A stretch of DNA of 64,000 nt from Pseudomonas fluorescens (GTDB lineage Bacteria > Pseudomonadota > Gammaproteobacteria > Pseudomonadales > Pseudomonadaceae). A program made the position numbers and the translations under genes. The notes below the pieces were generated by a model. The model made no database searches, had not been told where the DNA came from, and saw nothing but the letters and a program-made list of their open reading frames with translations. The DNA is taken from the NCBI RefSeq assembly GCF_040448305.1, contig NZ_CP148752.1, positions 4,154,001-4,218,000 on the forward strand, given 5' to 3'. Of this stretch, positions 43,731-52,747 are shown one piece after another (the stretch's first letter is position 1; each line of letters begins with the position of its first letter).

Positions 43731-44519
43731 ATGCCGCCCACTAACGTTAGTCGAATGTCACGCACCCTGGTGTTACTCGTCGTCATTGTCGCTGCGCTGT
43801 ACCTGGTGCTGTGCGTCACGTTGTTCGTGTTTCAACGGGCGCTGATTTACTACCCACAGCCTCGTGCCGTTGGGGCAGCCGGGACGCTGCTCACCCTGCC
43901 GGTCGCCGACGCACAGGTGCTGGTCTCCGTCCGTCCTCACGATGGCCCGAACGCGCTGATTTATTTCGGCGGCAATGCCGAAGACGTCTCACGCAACCTG
44001 CCCGAGTTCTCCCAAGCGTTCCCGGACTACGCGCTGTACCTGCTGCATTACCGTGGTTATGGCGGCAGTTCTGGCTCGCCTTCCGAAGAGGCCATTGCCC
44101 GCGATGCCATCACCTTGTTCGACCAGGTGTATGCCAGCCATCCGCATGTGGCGCTGGTCGGACGCAGCCTGGGTTCCGGGGTGGCCGTGCGCCTTGCCAG
44201 CGAGCGCCCGGCCGCACGACTGGTGCTGATCACGCCCTATAACAGCCTCGAAGGGCTGGCCGCCCGTCAGTTCCGCTGGTTTCCGGTGCGCTGGTTGTTG
44301 AAGGACAAATACCCGTCCTGGCAGTACGCCGGCCGCATCACGGTGCCGACATTGTTGATCGCGGCTGAGCATGACGAGGTGATTCCGCGCCCGAGTACTG
44401 AACGTTTGTACACACACTTCGCCAAAGGCGTGGCGTCACTGCGGGTGATACCGGGGACGGGGCATAACTCGATCGGCGAAAGCCCTGAATACTTAAAGGC
44501 GCTGGGGGATGGGTTGTAG
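43731..44519 (+). CDS. Membrane-anchored alpha/beta hydrolase
   Basis: 262 residues. An N-terminal membrane anchor (LVLLVVIVAALYLVLCVTLFVF) is followed by an alpha/beta hydrolase domain with nucleophile Ser in GRSLGSGVAV, acid Asp in EHDEVIPRP and His in GTGHNSIG. The wording is close to the YfhR/ABHD13 group, serine hydrolases without a firm substrate. The first ATG has a weak ribosome site; the Met at 43755 is an alternative. Single gene. Confidence 0.8.
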   Translation: MPPTNVSRMSRTLVLLVVIVAALYLVLCVTLFVFQRALIYYPQPRAVGAAGTLLTLPVADAQVLVSVRPHDGPNALIYFGGNAEDVSRNLPEFSQAFPDYALYLLHYRGYGGSSGSPSEEAIARDAITLFDQVYASHPHVALVGRSLGSGVAVRLASERPAARLVLITPYNSLEGLAARQFRWFPVRWLLKDKYPSWQYAGRITVPTLLIAAEHDEVIPRPSTERLYTHFAKGVASLRVIPGTGHNSIGESPEYLKALGDGL

Positions 44520-44635
44520 CCAGCAAAGTAGTACGTGGCGACCATTGGTCCGAGATTATGTCTTCGCCCAATAAAAACATATTTTTATGCCTATATTGAT
44601 ATTGTCGAACATTCCCACTCTCCGAGGGTGCCGTC

Positions 44636-45265
44636 ATGAATATCAAAACCCTGGCTTTGCTCCTGCTGGCTTTGTGTGCGCAACCGGTCTGGAGCCAAAC
44701 GCCTGCCGCCTCACCCGCCGCTGCCGACAGCCCCGCGCTGACCACGCGCCTGGCCGAGCGTGACCTTTGGGTCGAGCACATTTTCTGGATCAGAAACTAC
44801 GCGCTGGCCAATCAATCCGCCGACAAAAAGCAAGCCAAAGTCGCGGCGGACCAGGTGGTCGACAACGCCACCAAAATCGCCAACAGCATCGCCCCGCTCT
44901 ACGGCCAACCGGCGGCGGATCAACTGCTAAAGCTGCTTGCCGGTCATTGGGGCGCGGTGAAACACTACAGTGACGCCACAGTCGCCAAAGACGCGAAAGG
45001 CAAACAGGCCGCCGTCACCGAGTTGACCAGTAATGCCAAGGCGATTGCGGCGTTTCTGGCTACGGCGAACCCCAATCTGCCTGAGGCGACACTGGTGACG
45101 ATGTTGTCAGCCCATGGCGGTCACCACATCACCCAGATCGATGAATTCGCCGCACACGATTACGCCGGCGAAGCCCGTACCTGGGCGATGATGCGCACGC
45201 ACATCCTGGCCCTGGCCGACGCGTTGACCGGCGCGCTGGTCAAGCAATTCCCGGACAAGTTCTGA
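44636..45265 (+). CDS. Secreted protein of unknown function
   Basis: 209 residues. A signal peptide (MNIKTLALLLLALCAQPVWS) precedes a helical protein. The mature part has two similar halves: LWVEHIFWIRNYALANQ in the first and HHITQIDEFAAHDYAGEA with WAMMRTHILALADAL in the second, suggesting a duplicated helical bundle with repeated His and Asp that could bind metal. It lies 19 bases before a regulator gene and is probably in its operon. I do not recognise a named family. Confidence 0.65.
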   Translation: MNIKTLALLLLALCAQPVWSQTPAASPAAADSPALTTRLAERDLWVEHIFWIRNYALANQSADKKQAKVAADQVVDNATKIANSIAPLYGQPAADQLLKLLAGHWGAVKHYSDATVAKDAKGKQAAVTELTSNAKAIAAFLATANPNLPEATLVTMLSAHGGHHITQIDEFAAHDYAGEARTWAMMRTHILALADALTGALVKQFPDKF

Positions 45266-45284
45266 TATCGCGCGAGGGCACACC

Positions 45285-45923
45285 ATGCTGGAAGGACTGG
45301 GCCGAACACAGCAGGACCTGCTCAATGCACTGCTGCACCACGCGGGCGGCATGAGCATTGACGAGTTGGCTGAACACCTGGCCGTCACGCGCACGGCGAT
45401 CCGCCAACACCTGGCAGCGCTGGAGCGTGACGGTCTGGTGCTGCGCGGCGACACCCGTCCGACGGGTCGTCGTCCAGAGCAGCTGTATCGGCTCACCGAC
45501 CACGCGCGGGAGCAGTTCCCTCGCCACTATCAGCTACTGGCCAGCGTATTGATTGATGAAGTCGCCGCCATCATCGGTCCTGAAGCCATGGCTTCGCTGA
45601 TGCGCAGCATGGGTCGCAAGCTGGCTTCGGATCTGGAACAACAGGTCGTGGATGAAGCCAGGATCGTGCAGCACATGAACCAGACGGGCTACGAAGCCGA
45701 GGTGTTTTTTCGTTCAGGCGGCACCCCGGAAATCGTCGCGCATAACTGCGTGTTCCATCGCCTGGCCGCCGAGCACCCGGTGGTCTGCGAACTGGACCTG
45801 GCCTTGATCGGCGCGTTGGGCGGCGGCGAAGTCGAGCACAGCGAATGCATGGTGCGTGGCGGGCATGTCTGTCGCTTCAGGCTGCGACCGACAGAAAGCC
45901 CGGAGCCACCACTCGAACACTGA
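45285..45923 (+). CDS. Iron-sulfur-type (SufR-like) transcriptional regulator
   Basis: 212 residues. An N-terminal winged helix (LLNALLHHAGGMSIDELAEH, then VTRTAIRQHLAALERDGLV) is of the ArsR/DeoR-like SufR type. The C-terminal half has four Cys at 155, 168, 188 and 196 (HNCVFHRL, VVCEL, SECMV, HVCRF), the pattern C-x12-C-x19-C-x7-C that in SufR-like repressors holds an iron-sulfur cluster. It probably senses redox or iron state. Co-transcribed with the secreted protein upstream; the gene after it is convergent. Confidence 0.75.
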   Translation: MLEGLGRTQQDLLNALLHHAGGMSIDELAEHLAVTRTAIRQHLAALERDGLVLRGDTRPTGRRPEQLYRLTDHAREQFPRHYQLLASVLIDEVAAIIGPEAMASLMRSMGRKLASDLEQQVVDEARIVQHMNQTGYEAEVFFRSGGTPEIVAHNCVFHRLAAEHPVVCELDLALIGALGGGEVEHSECMVRGGHVCRFRLRPTESPEPPLEH

Positions 45924-45925
45924 CC

Positions 45926-46813
45926 TTACAGATCGACCATCTGCATGTTCGCTTTGAGAAAGCCCATCAACTCGGCTGCCGCTGGCGACAGGCTGTGCCC
46001 CTTGCGGCACAGAATGCCGATCTGGCGTTCCAGCCGCGGTTCTGAAAGCGGCAGGAACATCAGCTTCTCATTGCCCTGTGGGAACGCCAGGGACGGCAGC
46101 GTCGTGATGCCAATGCCCTCTTCAAGCATCGCGATCAGCGAAATCATGTTGGAGACGAACAACAAACTGCTGTCCAGCAACCCCGCCGCTTCCGTGCCCG
46201 CAAGCAAGCGCGAGGTGCCATTGCGCACCAACGGATAGGCTTGCAGGCTCGACCAATGCAGTGCCTCGCCTTTGGCCACCAACGGATGATCGTGGCGACA
46301 GACCACCCCCACCCGATCACTCAGGATCGGCACGAACTCAATGTTTTCGTCCGCCGCCCACACGCTACTGATCGCAAAATCCACCTGCCCTTGGACCAAC
46401 AACTGCTGCACGCTGTCGGCATTGCCGTCCTGCATGCTGATCTGCATTTTCGGGTGCTCGCTGACAAACCGTGCAAGCAGATGCGGCAACAACCGACTGG
46501 CCACCGACGGCACCGTAGCGATGCTCACCTGACCGATTTCATGCCGCGCCAGCAAACTGACTTCGCGGGCGATGCGGTCGTGATGCGCCAGCAAATCCTG
46601 GAACAGCGGCAAACAATGCTCGCCAAATGGCGTCAGTTCGGTTTTGCCGCCCTTTTCGAATAATGGCTGGCCGAGCTTCTGCTCCAACTCGCGCACAGCC
46701 AGGGACAGCGCCGGTTGCGTGCGATAGGCCTGTCTTGCTGCGCCGTGGAAGCTTTTCAGCTGGGCAACCAGGACGAAATAGCGCAGTTGGGTAATCTTCA
46801 GCTCGGGAAGCAC
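45926..46813 (-). CDS. LysR-family regulator of the adjacent catabolic operon
   Basis: 295 residues. The LysR helix-turn-helix is AARQAYRTQPALSLAVRELEQKL at about residues 25-47; the rest is the two-lobed inducer-binding domain (VSIATVPSVASRLLPHLLARF, then GIGITTLPSLAF). Placement divergent from the aldehyde dehydrogenase operon, 91 bases apart, is the usual one for a LysR activator and its target. The intergenic strip is AT-rich and should hold its binding sites. The inducer is unknown. Confidence 0.82.
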   Translation of the reverse strand: MLPELKITQLRYFVLVAQLKSFHGAARQAYRTQPALSLAVRELEQKLGQPLFEKGGKTELTPFGEHCLPLFQDLLAHHDRIAREVSLLARHEIGQVSIATVPSVASRLLPHLLARFVSEHPKMQISMQDGNADSVQQLLVQGQVDFAISSVWAADENIEFVPILSDRVGVVCRHDHPLVAKGEALHWSSLQAYPLVRNGTSRLLAGTEAAGLLDSSLLFVSNMISLIAMLEEGIGITTLPSLAFPQGNEKLMFLPLSEPRLERQIGILCRKGHSLSPAAAELMGFLKANMQMVDL

Positions 46814-46904
46814 GGTAAGTTTTCCTTATCATTTCATATTTATTATTAATTTTTATTTGCAGACTAATACTCTCAAGATGGGGCCAACGCAATCGGAGGT
46901 TCCC

Positions 46905-48347
46905 ATGGCACTGCAACCCTACAAAAACTACATCGGCGGCAACTGGTGCGAAGGCCAAGGCGTCATCGCCAACCACAGCCCTTCGGATGTTCAAGACCTC
47001 ATTGGCCATTACCACCAGGCCAGCGCCGAACAGACGCTGGATGCCATCGCCGCCGCCCGCGACGCCCAACCGCAATGGGCCGCCAGTGGCCTGGAACAGC
47101 GCCAGCAAGTATTGATGGCCATCGGCAACGAGTTGATGTCGCGCAAGGAAGAACTCGGCGAACTGCTCTCCCGGGAAGAAGGCAAGCCGCTGGCCGAGGG
47201 CGTCGGCGAGGTCAATCGCTCCGCGCAATTCTTCCACTACTACGCGGCTGAAGTGCTGCGTCAGATGGGCGAGACAGCCACCTCGGTACGCCCTGGCATC
47301 GAGATCGAAGTCCAGCGTGAACCGGTTGGCGTGATCGGCATCATCACACCGTGGAATTTCCCGATGGCCACCGCCGCGTGGAAGATTGCCCCGGCCCTGG
47401 CCTTCGGCAACGCCGTGGTGTTCAAACCGGCAAACCTGGTACCGGCCAGCGCCTGGGCCCTGACTGAAATCATCAGTCGCCAGGCCTTGCCCGCCGGCAC
47501 CTTCAACCTGGTGATGGGCAGCGGCGCTGTGGTCGGCGAAAGCCTGATCCAGTCCGCCGACATCGATGCGTTGACCTTCACCGGTTCCCTGCAGACCGGT
47601 CGCCGCGTCGCGGTCGCCACCGCCGGCAATCTGGTGCGTTGCCAACTGGAAATGGGCAGCAAGAACGCCTTGGTGGTGCTCGATGACGCCGACCTCGAAA
47701 TCGCCGTGGAATGCGCGTTGAACGGCGCCTTCTTCGGTACCGGGCAAAAGTGTACGGCCTCTTCGCGATTGATCGTCTGCGACGGCATCCATGACCGCTT
47801 CGTCGAGGCGCTGGTGGCACGCATGCGTCAGCTGAAGGTCGGTCATGCGCTCGGACAAGGGGTGCAGATCGGCCCGGTGGCTGAAGCCCGGCAACTGGAA
47901 CAGAACCTTCAGTATCTGCAACTGGCCGAAGACGAAGGCGCAACCCTGGTCGAGGGCGGCCAATTGCTGAACCTGCAACCGGACGGGCACTACATGCGCC
48001 CTGCCCTGTTCACCAACACCCACAACACCATGCGCATCAATCGCGAAGAGGTTTTCGGGCCGATTGCCTGTGTGATCCGTGTCAGCGATTACGAAGAAGC
48101 CCTCGCTGTGTTGAACGACACCGAATACGGCCTCACCGCCGGGATCATCACCCAGTCGCTGCGTTATGCCAGCGACTTCAAGCGCCGTGCCCGCACCGGT
48201 TGCGTCATGGTCAACCTGCCCACCGCCGGCACCGATTACCACGTGCCGTTCGGCGGCCGCAAAGCCTCCAGCTTCGGGCCGCGCGAGCAAGGGCAGTACG
48301 CCCGCGAGTTCTACACCGTGGTCAAGACCACCTACGTGCGTCCTTGA
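46905..48347 (+). CDS. Aldehyde dehydrogenase of ketoglutarate-semialdehyde type
   Basis: 480 residues. PWNFP is at 149-153, the general base Glu249 in QLEMGSKNAL and the catalytic Cys283 in GTGQKCTASSRL. The EMGSKN and GQKCTASSR forms are those of alpha-ketoglutaric (2,5-dioxopentanoate) semialdehyde dehydrogenases such as YcbD/LhpG and of betaine-like aldehyde dehydrogenases. GGAGG lies seven bases before the ATG at 46905. It heads a run of genes on the plus strand (spacing 13 bases to the next), divergent from the LysR gene. Confidence 0.82.
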   Translation: MALQPYKNYIGGNWCEGQGVIANHSPSDVQDLIGHYHQASAEQTLDAIAAARDAQPQWAASGLEQRQQVLMAIGNELMSRKEELGELLSREEGKPLAEGVGEVNRSAQFFHYYAAEVLRQMGETATSVRPGIEIEVQREPVGVIGIITPWNFPMATAAWKIAPALAFGNAVVFKPANLVPASAWALTEIISRQALPAGTFNLVMGSGAVVGESLIQSADIDALTFTGSLQTGRRVAVATAGNLVRCQLEMGSKNALVVLDDADLEIAVECALNGAFFGTGQKCTASSRLIVCDGIHDRFVEALVARMRQLKVGHALGQGVQIGPVAEARQLEQNLQYLQLAEDEGATLVEGGQLLNLQPDGHYMRPALFTNTHNTMRINREEVFGPIACVIRVSDYEEALAVLNDTEYGLTAGIITQSLRYASDFKRRARTGCVMVNLPTAGTDYHVPFGGRKASSFGPREQGQYAREFYTVVKTTYVRP

Positions 48348-48360
48348 ACAGGAGATCACC

Positions 48361-49347
48361 ATGCACGATTTATTGATGATCGACGGCCTGCAATATTCCC
48401 ACTGGAACGAAGAGATCTTTCGCCAGATGCAGGCCGGTGGCCTGAGCGCGGTGCACGCCACTATCGCCTACCACGAGAACGCCCGGGAAACCCTGTCGCG
48501 CATCGGCGAATGGAACCGGCGCTTCGAAACCTGGCCCGAGCTGATTCGTCCGGTGCGCCAGGCGTCGGACATTCGTCTGGCGCATCAGGAAGGCCGCGTC
48601 GGGATTTTCTTCGGTTTCCAGAACTGCTCGCCGATCGAAGACGACATCAGCCTGGTGGAGGTTTTCCGCCAGCTCGGCGTGCTGATCATGCAGCTCACCT
48701 ACAACAACCAGAGCCTGCTGGCCAGCGGTTGCTACGAGACCGAAGACAATGGCATCAGCCGTTTCGGCCGCCAGGTGATCCGCGAGATGAACCGCGTCGG
48801 CATGCTGATCGACATGTCCCACAGCGCCGAGCGCAGCACCCTGGAAGCCATCGAGTTGTCGAGCCGGCCGGTGATCGTCTCCCACGCCAACCCATCGAGT
48901 TTCCATGCGGCCAAACGCAACAAGTCCAATGCAGTGTTGCGCGGCATCGCCGAGTCCGGCGGCCTGCTGGGTTTCAGCACTTACCCGTTCCACCTCAAGG
49001 GTGCGTCGGGCTGCACCCTGGAATCGTTCTGCGACATGGTCGCCAGCACGGCGGAACTGATGGGCGTCGAACACATCGGCATCGGCACCGACCTGTGCCA
49101 GCAACAACCCCTGCAAGTGCTCGAATGGATGCGCAACGGGCGCTGGAGCAAAGACAAGGATTACGGCGAAGGATCAAAGGACAACGCCAACTGGCCGGCA
49201 CCGCTGCAATGGTTCCGCGACAGCCGGGATTTCCCGGTCATCGCCCAGGGCCTGCGCGACCGTGGCTTCGCCGAGGACGAGGTACGCAACATCATGGGAC
49301 TCAACTGGTTGCGCCTGCTGGAAAACGCTTCGACGGCGCAAGACTGA
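48361..49347 (+). CDS. Atypical M19-family (renal dipeptidase-like) protein
   Basis: 328 residues. The amidohydrolase barrel of M19 is seen in GRVGIFFGFQNCSPIEDD, LIMQLTYNNQSLLASGCYE, MLIDMSHSAERSTLEAIE, PVIVSHANPSSFHAAKRNKS and HIGIGTDLCQQ. The first motif that in dipeptidases holds HxD zinc ligands is here LLMIDGLQYSHW, with no His before the Asp. This form resembles the PA5396-like group next to choline/glycine-betaine catabolic genes, not true dipeptidases. AGGAGA lies seven bases upstream. Its natural reaction is unknown. Confidence 0.75.
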   Translation: MHDLLMIDGLQYSHWNEEIFRQMQAGGLSAVHATIAYHENARETLSRIGEWNRRFETWPELIRPVRQASDIRLAHQEGRVGIFFGFQNCSPIEDDISLVEVFRQLGVLIMQLTYNNQSLLASGCYETEDNGISRFGRQVIREMNRVGMLIDMSHSAERSTLEAIELSSRPVIVSHANPSSFHAAKRNKSNAVLRGIAESGGLLGFSTYPFHLKGASGCTLESFCDMVASTAELMGVEHIGIGTDLCQQQPLQVLEWMRNGRWSKDKDYGEGSKDNANWPAPLQWFRDSRDFPVIAQGLRDRGFAEDEVRNIMGLNWLRLLENASTAQD

Positions 49348-49373
49348 CTCTTGATCGACACCGTGAGGACAGC

Positions 49374-49457
49374 ATGAAAAATAACAACAATAGCCTCCCG
49401 TTCATCTCCCCGACCGGCGATGCACAGCCCCAGGCGCGTATTTTGGAGGCATCATGA
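49374..49457 (+). CDS. 27-residue peptide overlapping the BCCT start
   Basis: ATG to TGA encodes 27 residues, starting MKNNNNSLPFISPTGDAQPQ and ending in ARILEAS, with AGGA upstream of the ATG. The last four bases overlap the BCCT start codon (ATGA at 49454-49457), so translation of the transporter may depend on the peptide. It is polar and Asn-rich, without membrane segment. Function unknown. Confidence 0.5.
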   Translation: MKNNNNSLPFISPTGDAQPQARILEAS

Positions 49458-51007
49458 AAACATCCGACTCCCTGCAAGCCGACGTCCAGCCACTGGACCT
49501 TGCACCGCCGAAAAAAGACATCGACTGGCCGCTGTTTTTAATCAGTGGCGGCTTCCTCGGCGCCTTCCTGATCGCGGCACTGATCGACATCGATGGCGTA
49601 TCGCTGTTGGTGAACACGCTGTTCGCCTGGTCGACCAAGTTCTTCGGGTTGTACTGGCAGATCCTGATGCTGGCGACCTTTGCCATGAGCCTGATCATCT
49701 GCTTCAGCAAGTGCGGGCGCGTCAGGCTGGGCGGCGTCGATCAGCGGCCCGACTCCAGCACCTTCAACTGGATCGCCGTGATCATGTGCGCCCTGCTCGC
49801 CGGGGGCGGCGCATTCTGGGCGGCGGCGGAACCGATGATGCACTTCGCCAGCCCACCACCGTTGTTCGCAGGGGTGCAGCCTCACACCGAAGCCGCCGCA
49901 CACGCTGCGCTCGCGCAATCGTTCGTGCACTGGGGCTTCCTGGCCTGGGCAGTGCTGGGCAGTCTGCTGGCCATCGTGCTGATGCATTTGCACTACGACA
50001 AAGGCTTGCCACTGGCACCGCGTACCCTGCTCTATCCGTTGTTCGGTGAGCGTGCGCTCAAGGGCCCGATCGGCACGCTGGCGGACGCCACCTCGATCAT
50101 CGCCGTCGTCGCCGGCACCATCGGCCCGATCGGTTTCCTCGGCCTGCAAATCAGCAGTGCGTTGCACTCGGTCTGGGGCATTCCCAATGACCTGATGGTG
50201 CAGTCCATCACCATCGTTCTGGTCACCGTGATGTACACCACGTCCTGCCTGGTCGGGCTCAAGGGCATCCGTTTCGTCAGTGAAATCAACGTCTGGCTGA
50301 TGATCGGCCTGGCGGTGTTCATGGTGCTGCTGGGGCCCACCGTTTTCATTCTCGGCGGCTTTCCCACCGCGTTCGCCTTGCATCTGGAGCAGTTCATGCC
50401 GATGACCCTGTTCCGCGCCGACCCGAAATGGCTCGACTGGTGGACGGTGTTCTACTGGGGCTGGTTCATTGGCTACGCGCCGATGGTCGCCCTGTATGTG
50501 GCGAAGATTTCCCGTGGCCGGACCATCCGCGAAGTGATCATGACCCTGTCGATCATCGCCCCGCTGGTGACCATGTTCTGGTTCACCGTGGTCGGCGGCG
50601 CTGGCATCGGCATGGAATTGCAGACGCCAGGCATCGTCACCGCCCACGGCGCGCAGCCCGAAGACCTGCTGCTGGGCGTGACCCAGAACCTGCCCCTGGG
50701 AGGACTGATCTCGGCGCTGTTCCTGTTCCTGAGCTTCATATCGGTGGCCACTAACGGCGATGCGATGGCGTTCACCGTGGCGATGGCGATGTCCCGCAAT
50801 GACAAGCCGAAACCATGGCTGCGTGCCTTCTGGGCCATCGGCATGGGCCTGGCCGCTGTGGTGTTGATCACCATTGGTTCGGGCGGGGTCACGGCGCTGC
50901 AATCCTTTATCGTAATTACTGCCGTACCGGTTTCACTGCTGATCCTGCCGTCGCTCTGGGATGCTCTGCGCATCGCCCGGCAGATGGCTCGCGAGCAGGC
51001 AGTCTGA
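49454..51007 (+). CDS. BCCT-family transporter (betaine/choline/carnitine type)
   Basis: 517 residues with about twelve membrane segments. The BCCT signature is DWWTVFYWGWFIGYAPM followed by ALYVAKISRGRTIREV; GTIGPIGFLGLQISSA and NGDAMAFTVAMAMS are further family marks. These carriers import quaternary or sulfonium compounds (choline, betaine, carnitine, dimethylsulfoniopropionate) with Na+ or H+. GGAGG lies six bases upstream of the ATG. Two nearby Trp-rich stretches (FYWGWF, PKWLDWW) could form the aromatic cage. Its substrate is the likely entry compound of the pathway. Confidence 0.86.
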   Translation: MKTSDSLQADVQPLDLAPPKKDIDWPLFLISGGFLGAFLIAALIDIDGVSLLVNTLFAWSTKFFGLYWQILMLATFAMSLIICFSKCGRVRLGGVDQRPDSSTFNWIAVIMCALLAGGGAFWAAAEPMMHFASPPPLFAGVQPHTEAAAHAALAQSFVHWGFLAWAVLGSLLAIVLMHLHYDKGLPLAPRTLLYPLFGERALKGPIGTLADATSIIAVVAGTIGPIGFLGLQISSALHSVWGIPNDLMVQSITIVLVTVMYTTSCLVGLKGIRFVSEINVWLMIGLAVFMVLLGPTVFILGGFPTAFALHLEQFMPMTLFRADPKWLDWWTVFYWGWFIGYAPMVALYVAKISRGRTIREVIMTLSIIAPLVTMFWFTVVGGAGIGMELQTPGIVTAHGAQPEDLLLGVTQNLPLGGLISALFLFLSFISVATNGDAMAFTVAMAMSRNDKPKPWLRAFWAIGMGLAAVVLITIGSGGVTALQSFIVITAVPVSLLILPSLWDALRIARQMAREQAV

Positions 51008-52746
51008 TGATGAACAGTTCAGGAATCGCAATGATGTCGCACACCGACACAGACACCTCTTCGGCCTTGCGGCCCGCCGCTCGGGTCATGGACCTGGAGC
51101 GGCTGGGCAGCCACTTTCAAAGCCGCTTGAGTTTCGTGCGCAGCAGCATGCGGCGGATGATGAACGGGCAGTGGCGCATCCAGCGCACCTGTTTCGACCT
51201 GGATGCCGAGGGCTTCGGTACGGCGATCTACCGCATCGACACCGCCAGTGCCCACTATCACTGCGTGATTTTCTCCACGTACCTGCCACCGGAAAAACGC
51301 AGCGACCGGGTCATCGCAGATCAGTGGGATGTCACTTTTGTCCTGGTCGCCGGCGATGTCGATGAGCAGCAATTGGCTGACCTGCGGCGCAATGTGCCGT
51401 TGCAGGAAGCCGGGCGTTTTGATTCGCGAGTACTGGTGCTGTCGCGGGCCAACCGCAGCCTGCGCAACTTCGAGCGTTTCCTCGAAGCGCTGGCCGAAGG
51501 CTGTCAGCCAGACCCGAGACAACTGGCCGAGGTCGGCTACCTGTATCGCACCACCGCGGTGTACGGCAACGGCAAGTTCGGCATCGCCGACTTCAGTTGC
51601 CTGCAAGGCACTGCGGACTTCACGCAACCCTTCAGCGCCCAGATGTTTACCGTGTATCTACTGCGGCATTTCAGCATCGAGCAGATCGAACACATGGCCC
51701 GGGCGCGCAACCCGCAGCGGGCGGTGGGCCTGGACCCTGCCCTGCAGCGTTACCTTGGGGTCGGCAATTCCACGGGGCTGGGCATGGCGCCGTTCCTGAT
51801 CAATCACCCGCAACTGGTCAACCAATGGCTGTGGGCCAGGGAGACCGCACTGGCGCAGGTTGTGGTGCAAGCGGCTGACTTGCCTCACGCCCAGCGCTTT
51901 CAGGCGTTGCTGCTACGGGCCCGCCGGCACTTGCAGCAAACCAGCACCGAGGACCAACGGCAAAGCGGCATCGACCAGCAGACGCTGGCCGATCTCGAAC
52001 AACTGGCCGAGTGGTTCGCGGGCCAGTCGGTCAACGCGGGTTTGTGGTCGCGCCTGCAAGCCTGGACCGAAGTGAACGTCGGCCCCAGTTGCCAGGAACT
52101 GCTGGTCAGCCTGCTGCTGGAGTTGTACCCCGAACAGGTCGATCCGCTGGCCGAGAAAATGTCGGTCAACGAGGGGTTTCGCCTGAACGCCGAGATGCCA
52201 TTGGATGAGCTGTGCGATCTCGTCGAGACCAAGTACCGCTGGGCGCTCGATTACGACTTGAGCGGCGCTGAGGCCAACCACTTTTTCTGGTATCGCTCGG
52301 CGGAAAAGGAAGAACCACGCCTGGGCGAAAGGGCCATGGAGCCAGGCGCCGAGAAGGAAATGCAGTTGGGGATCGCGCACAACATTCAACGTTGTCATTG
52401 CGCCCTGCTTGCCTACCGCGAGCAACACCCACGGCAATTGACCGCGCACTTTCTGCTGGCGCTGCCGCAGTTCAAAGGCACGGTCTGCCGCCTGCAAGGC
52501 ATGGCCCGCTGCGCCTTCGGGGAGATCCGCGCCAACCTGATGGACCGCGGCATGCTGCCGATCCACTTGCTGCGCTGCAAACTGGCGTTCTTCGGCGCCG
52601 GCAAGTTCGACCCCAAGTCCAGCCGCTGGGTGCGCATCACCTTGTTTCAGGGGGCACCGCTGGTCAGCGAGATCGGCCAGCCGTTCCCCGACGACTGGAA
52701 TTTTGCCGTCATGCCTGAACTGACCAACGTTGCCGGAGCACTCTGA
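51007..52746 (+). CDS. 579-residue protein of unrecognised family
   Basis: 579 residues from the ATG that overlaps the BCCT stop (TGATG); an ATG at 51031 with AGGA upstream is an alternative. The sequence is soluble, with no signal peptide or membrane segment. It starts with an RRMMNGQWRIQRTCFDLDAE segment, then has FSTYLPPEKRSDRVIAD, FVLVAGDVDEQQL, LYRTTAVYGNGKFGIADFS, a Gln/Arg-rich middle, and a C-terminal half with DLSGAEANHFFWYRS and RANLMDRGMLPIHLLRCKLAFF. No motif of a known enzyme class was seen. It lies one base before the DUF3726 gene, and the two look like partners. Confidence 0.6.
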   Translation: MMNSSGIAMMSHTDTDTSSALRPAARVMDLERLGSHFQSRLSFVRSSMRRMMNGQWRIQRTCFDLDAEGFGTAIYRIDTASAHYHCVIFSTYLPPEKRSDRVIADQWDVTFVLVAGDVDEQQLADLRRNVPLQEAGRFDSRVLVLSRANRSLRNFERFLEALAEGCQPDPRQLAEVGYLYRTTAVYGNGKFGIADFSCLQGTADFTQPFSAQMFTVYLLRHFSIEQIEHMARARNPQRAVGLDPALQRYLGVGNSTGLGMAPFLINHPQLVNQWLWARETALAQVVVQAADLPHAQRFQALLLRARRHLQQTSTEDQRQSGIDQQTLADLEQLAEWFAGQSVNAGLWSRLQAWTEVNVGPSCQELLVSLLLELYPEQVDPLAEKMSVNEGFRLNAEMPLDELCDLVETKYRWALDYDLSGAEANHFFWYRSAEKEEPRLGERAMEPGAEKEMQLGIAHNIQRCHCALLAYREQHPRQLTAHFLLALPQFKGTVCRLQGMARCAFGEIRANLMDRGMLPIHLLRCKLAFFGAGKFDPKSSRWVRITLFQGAPLVSEIGQPFPDDWNFAVMPELTNVAGAL

Positions 52747-52747
52747 A

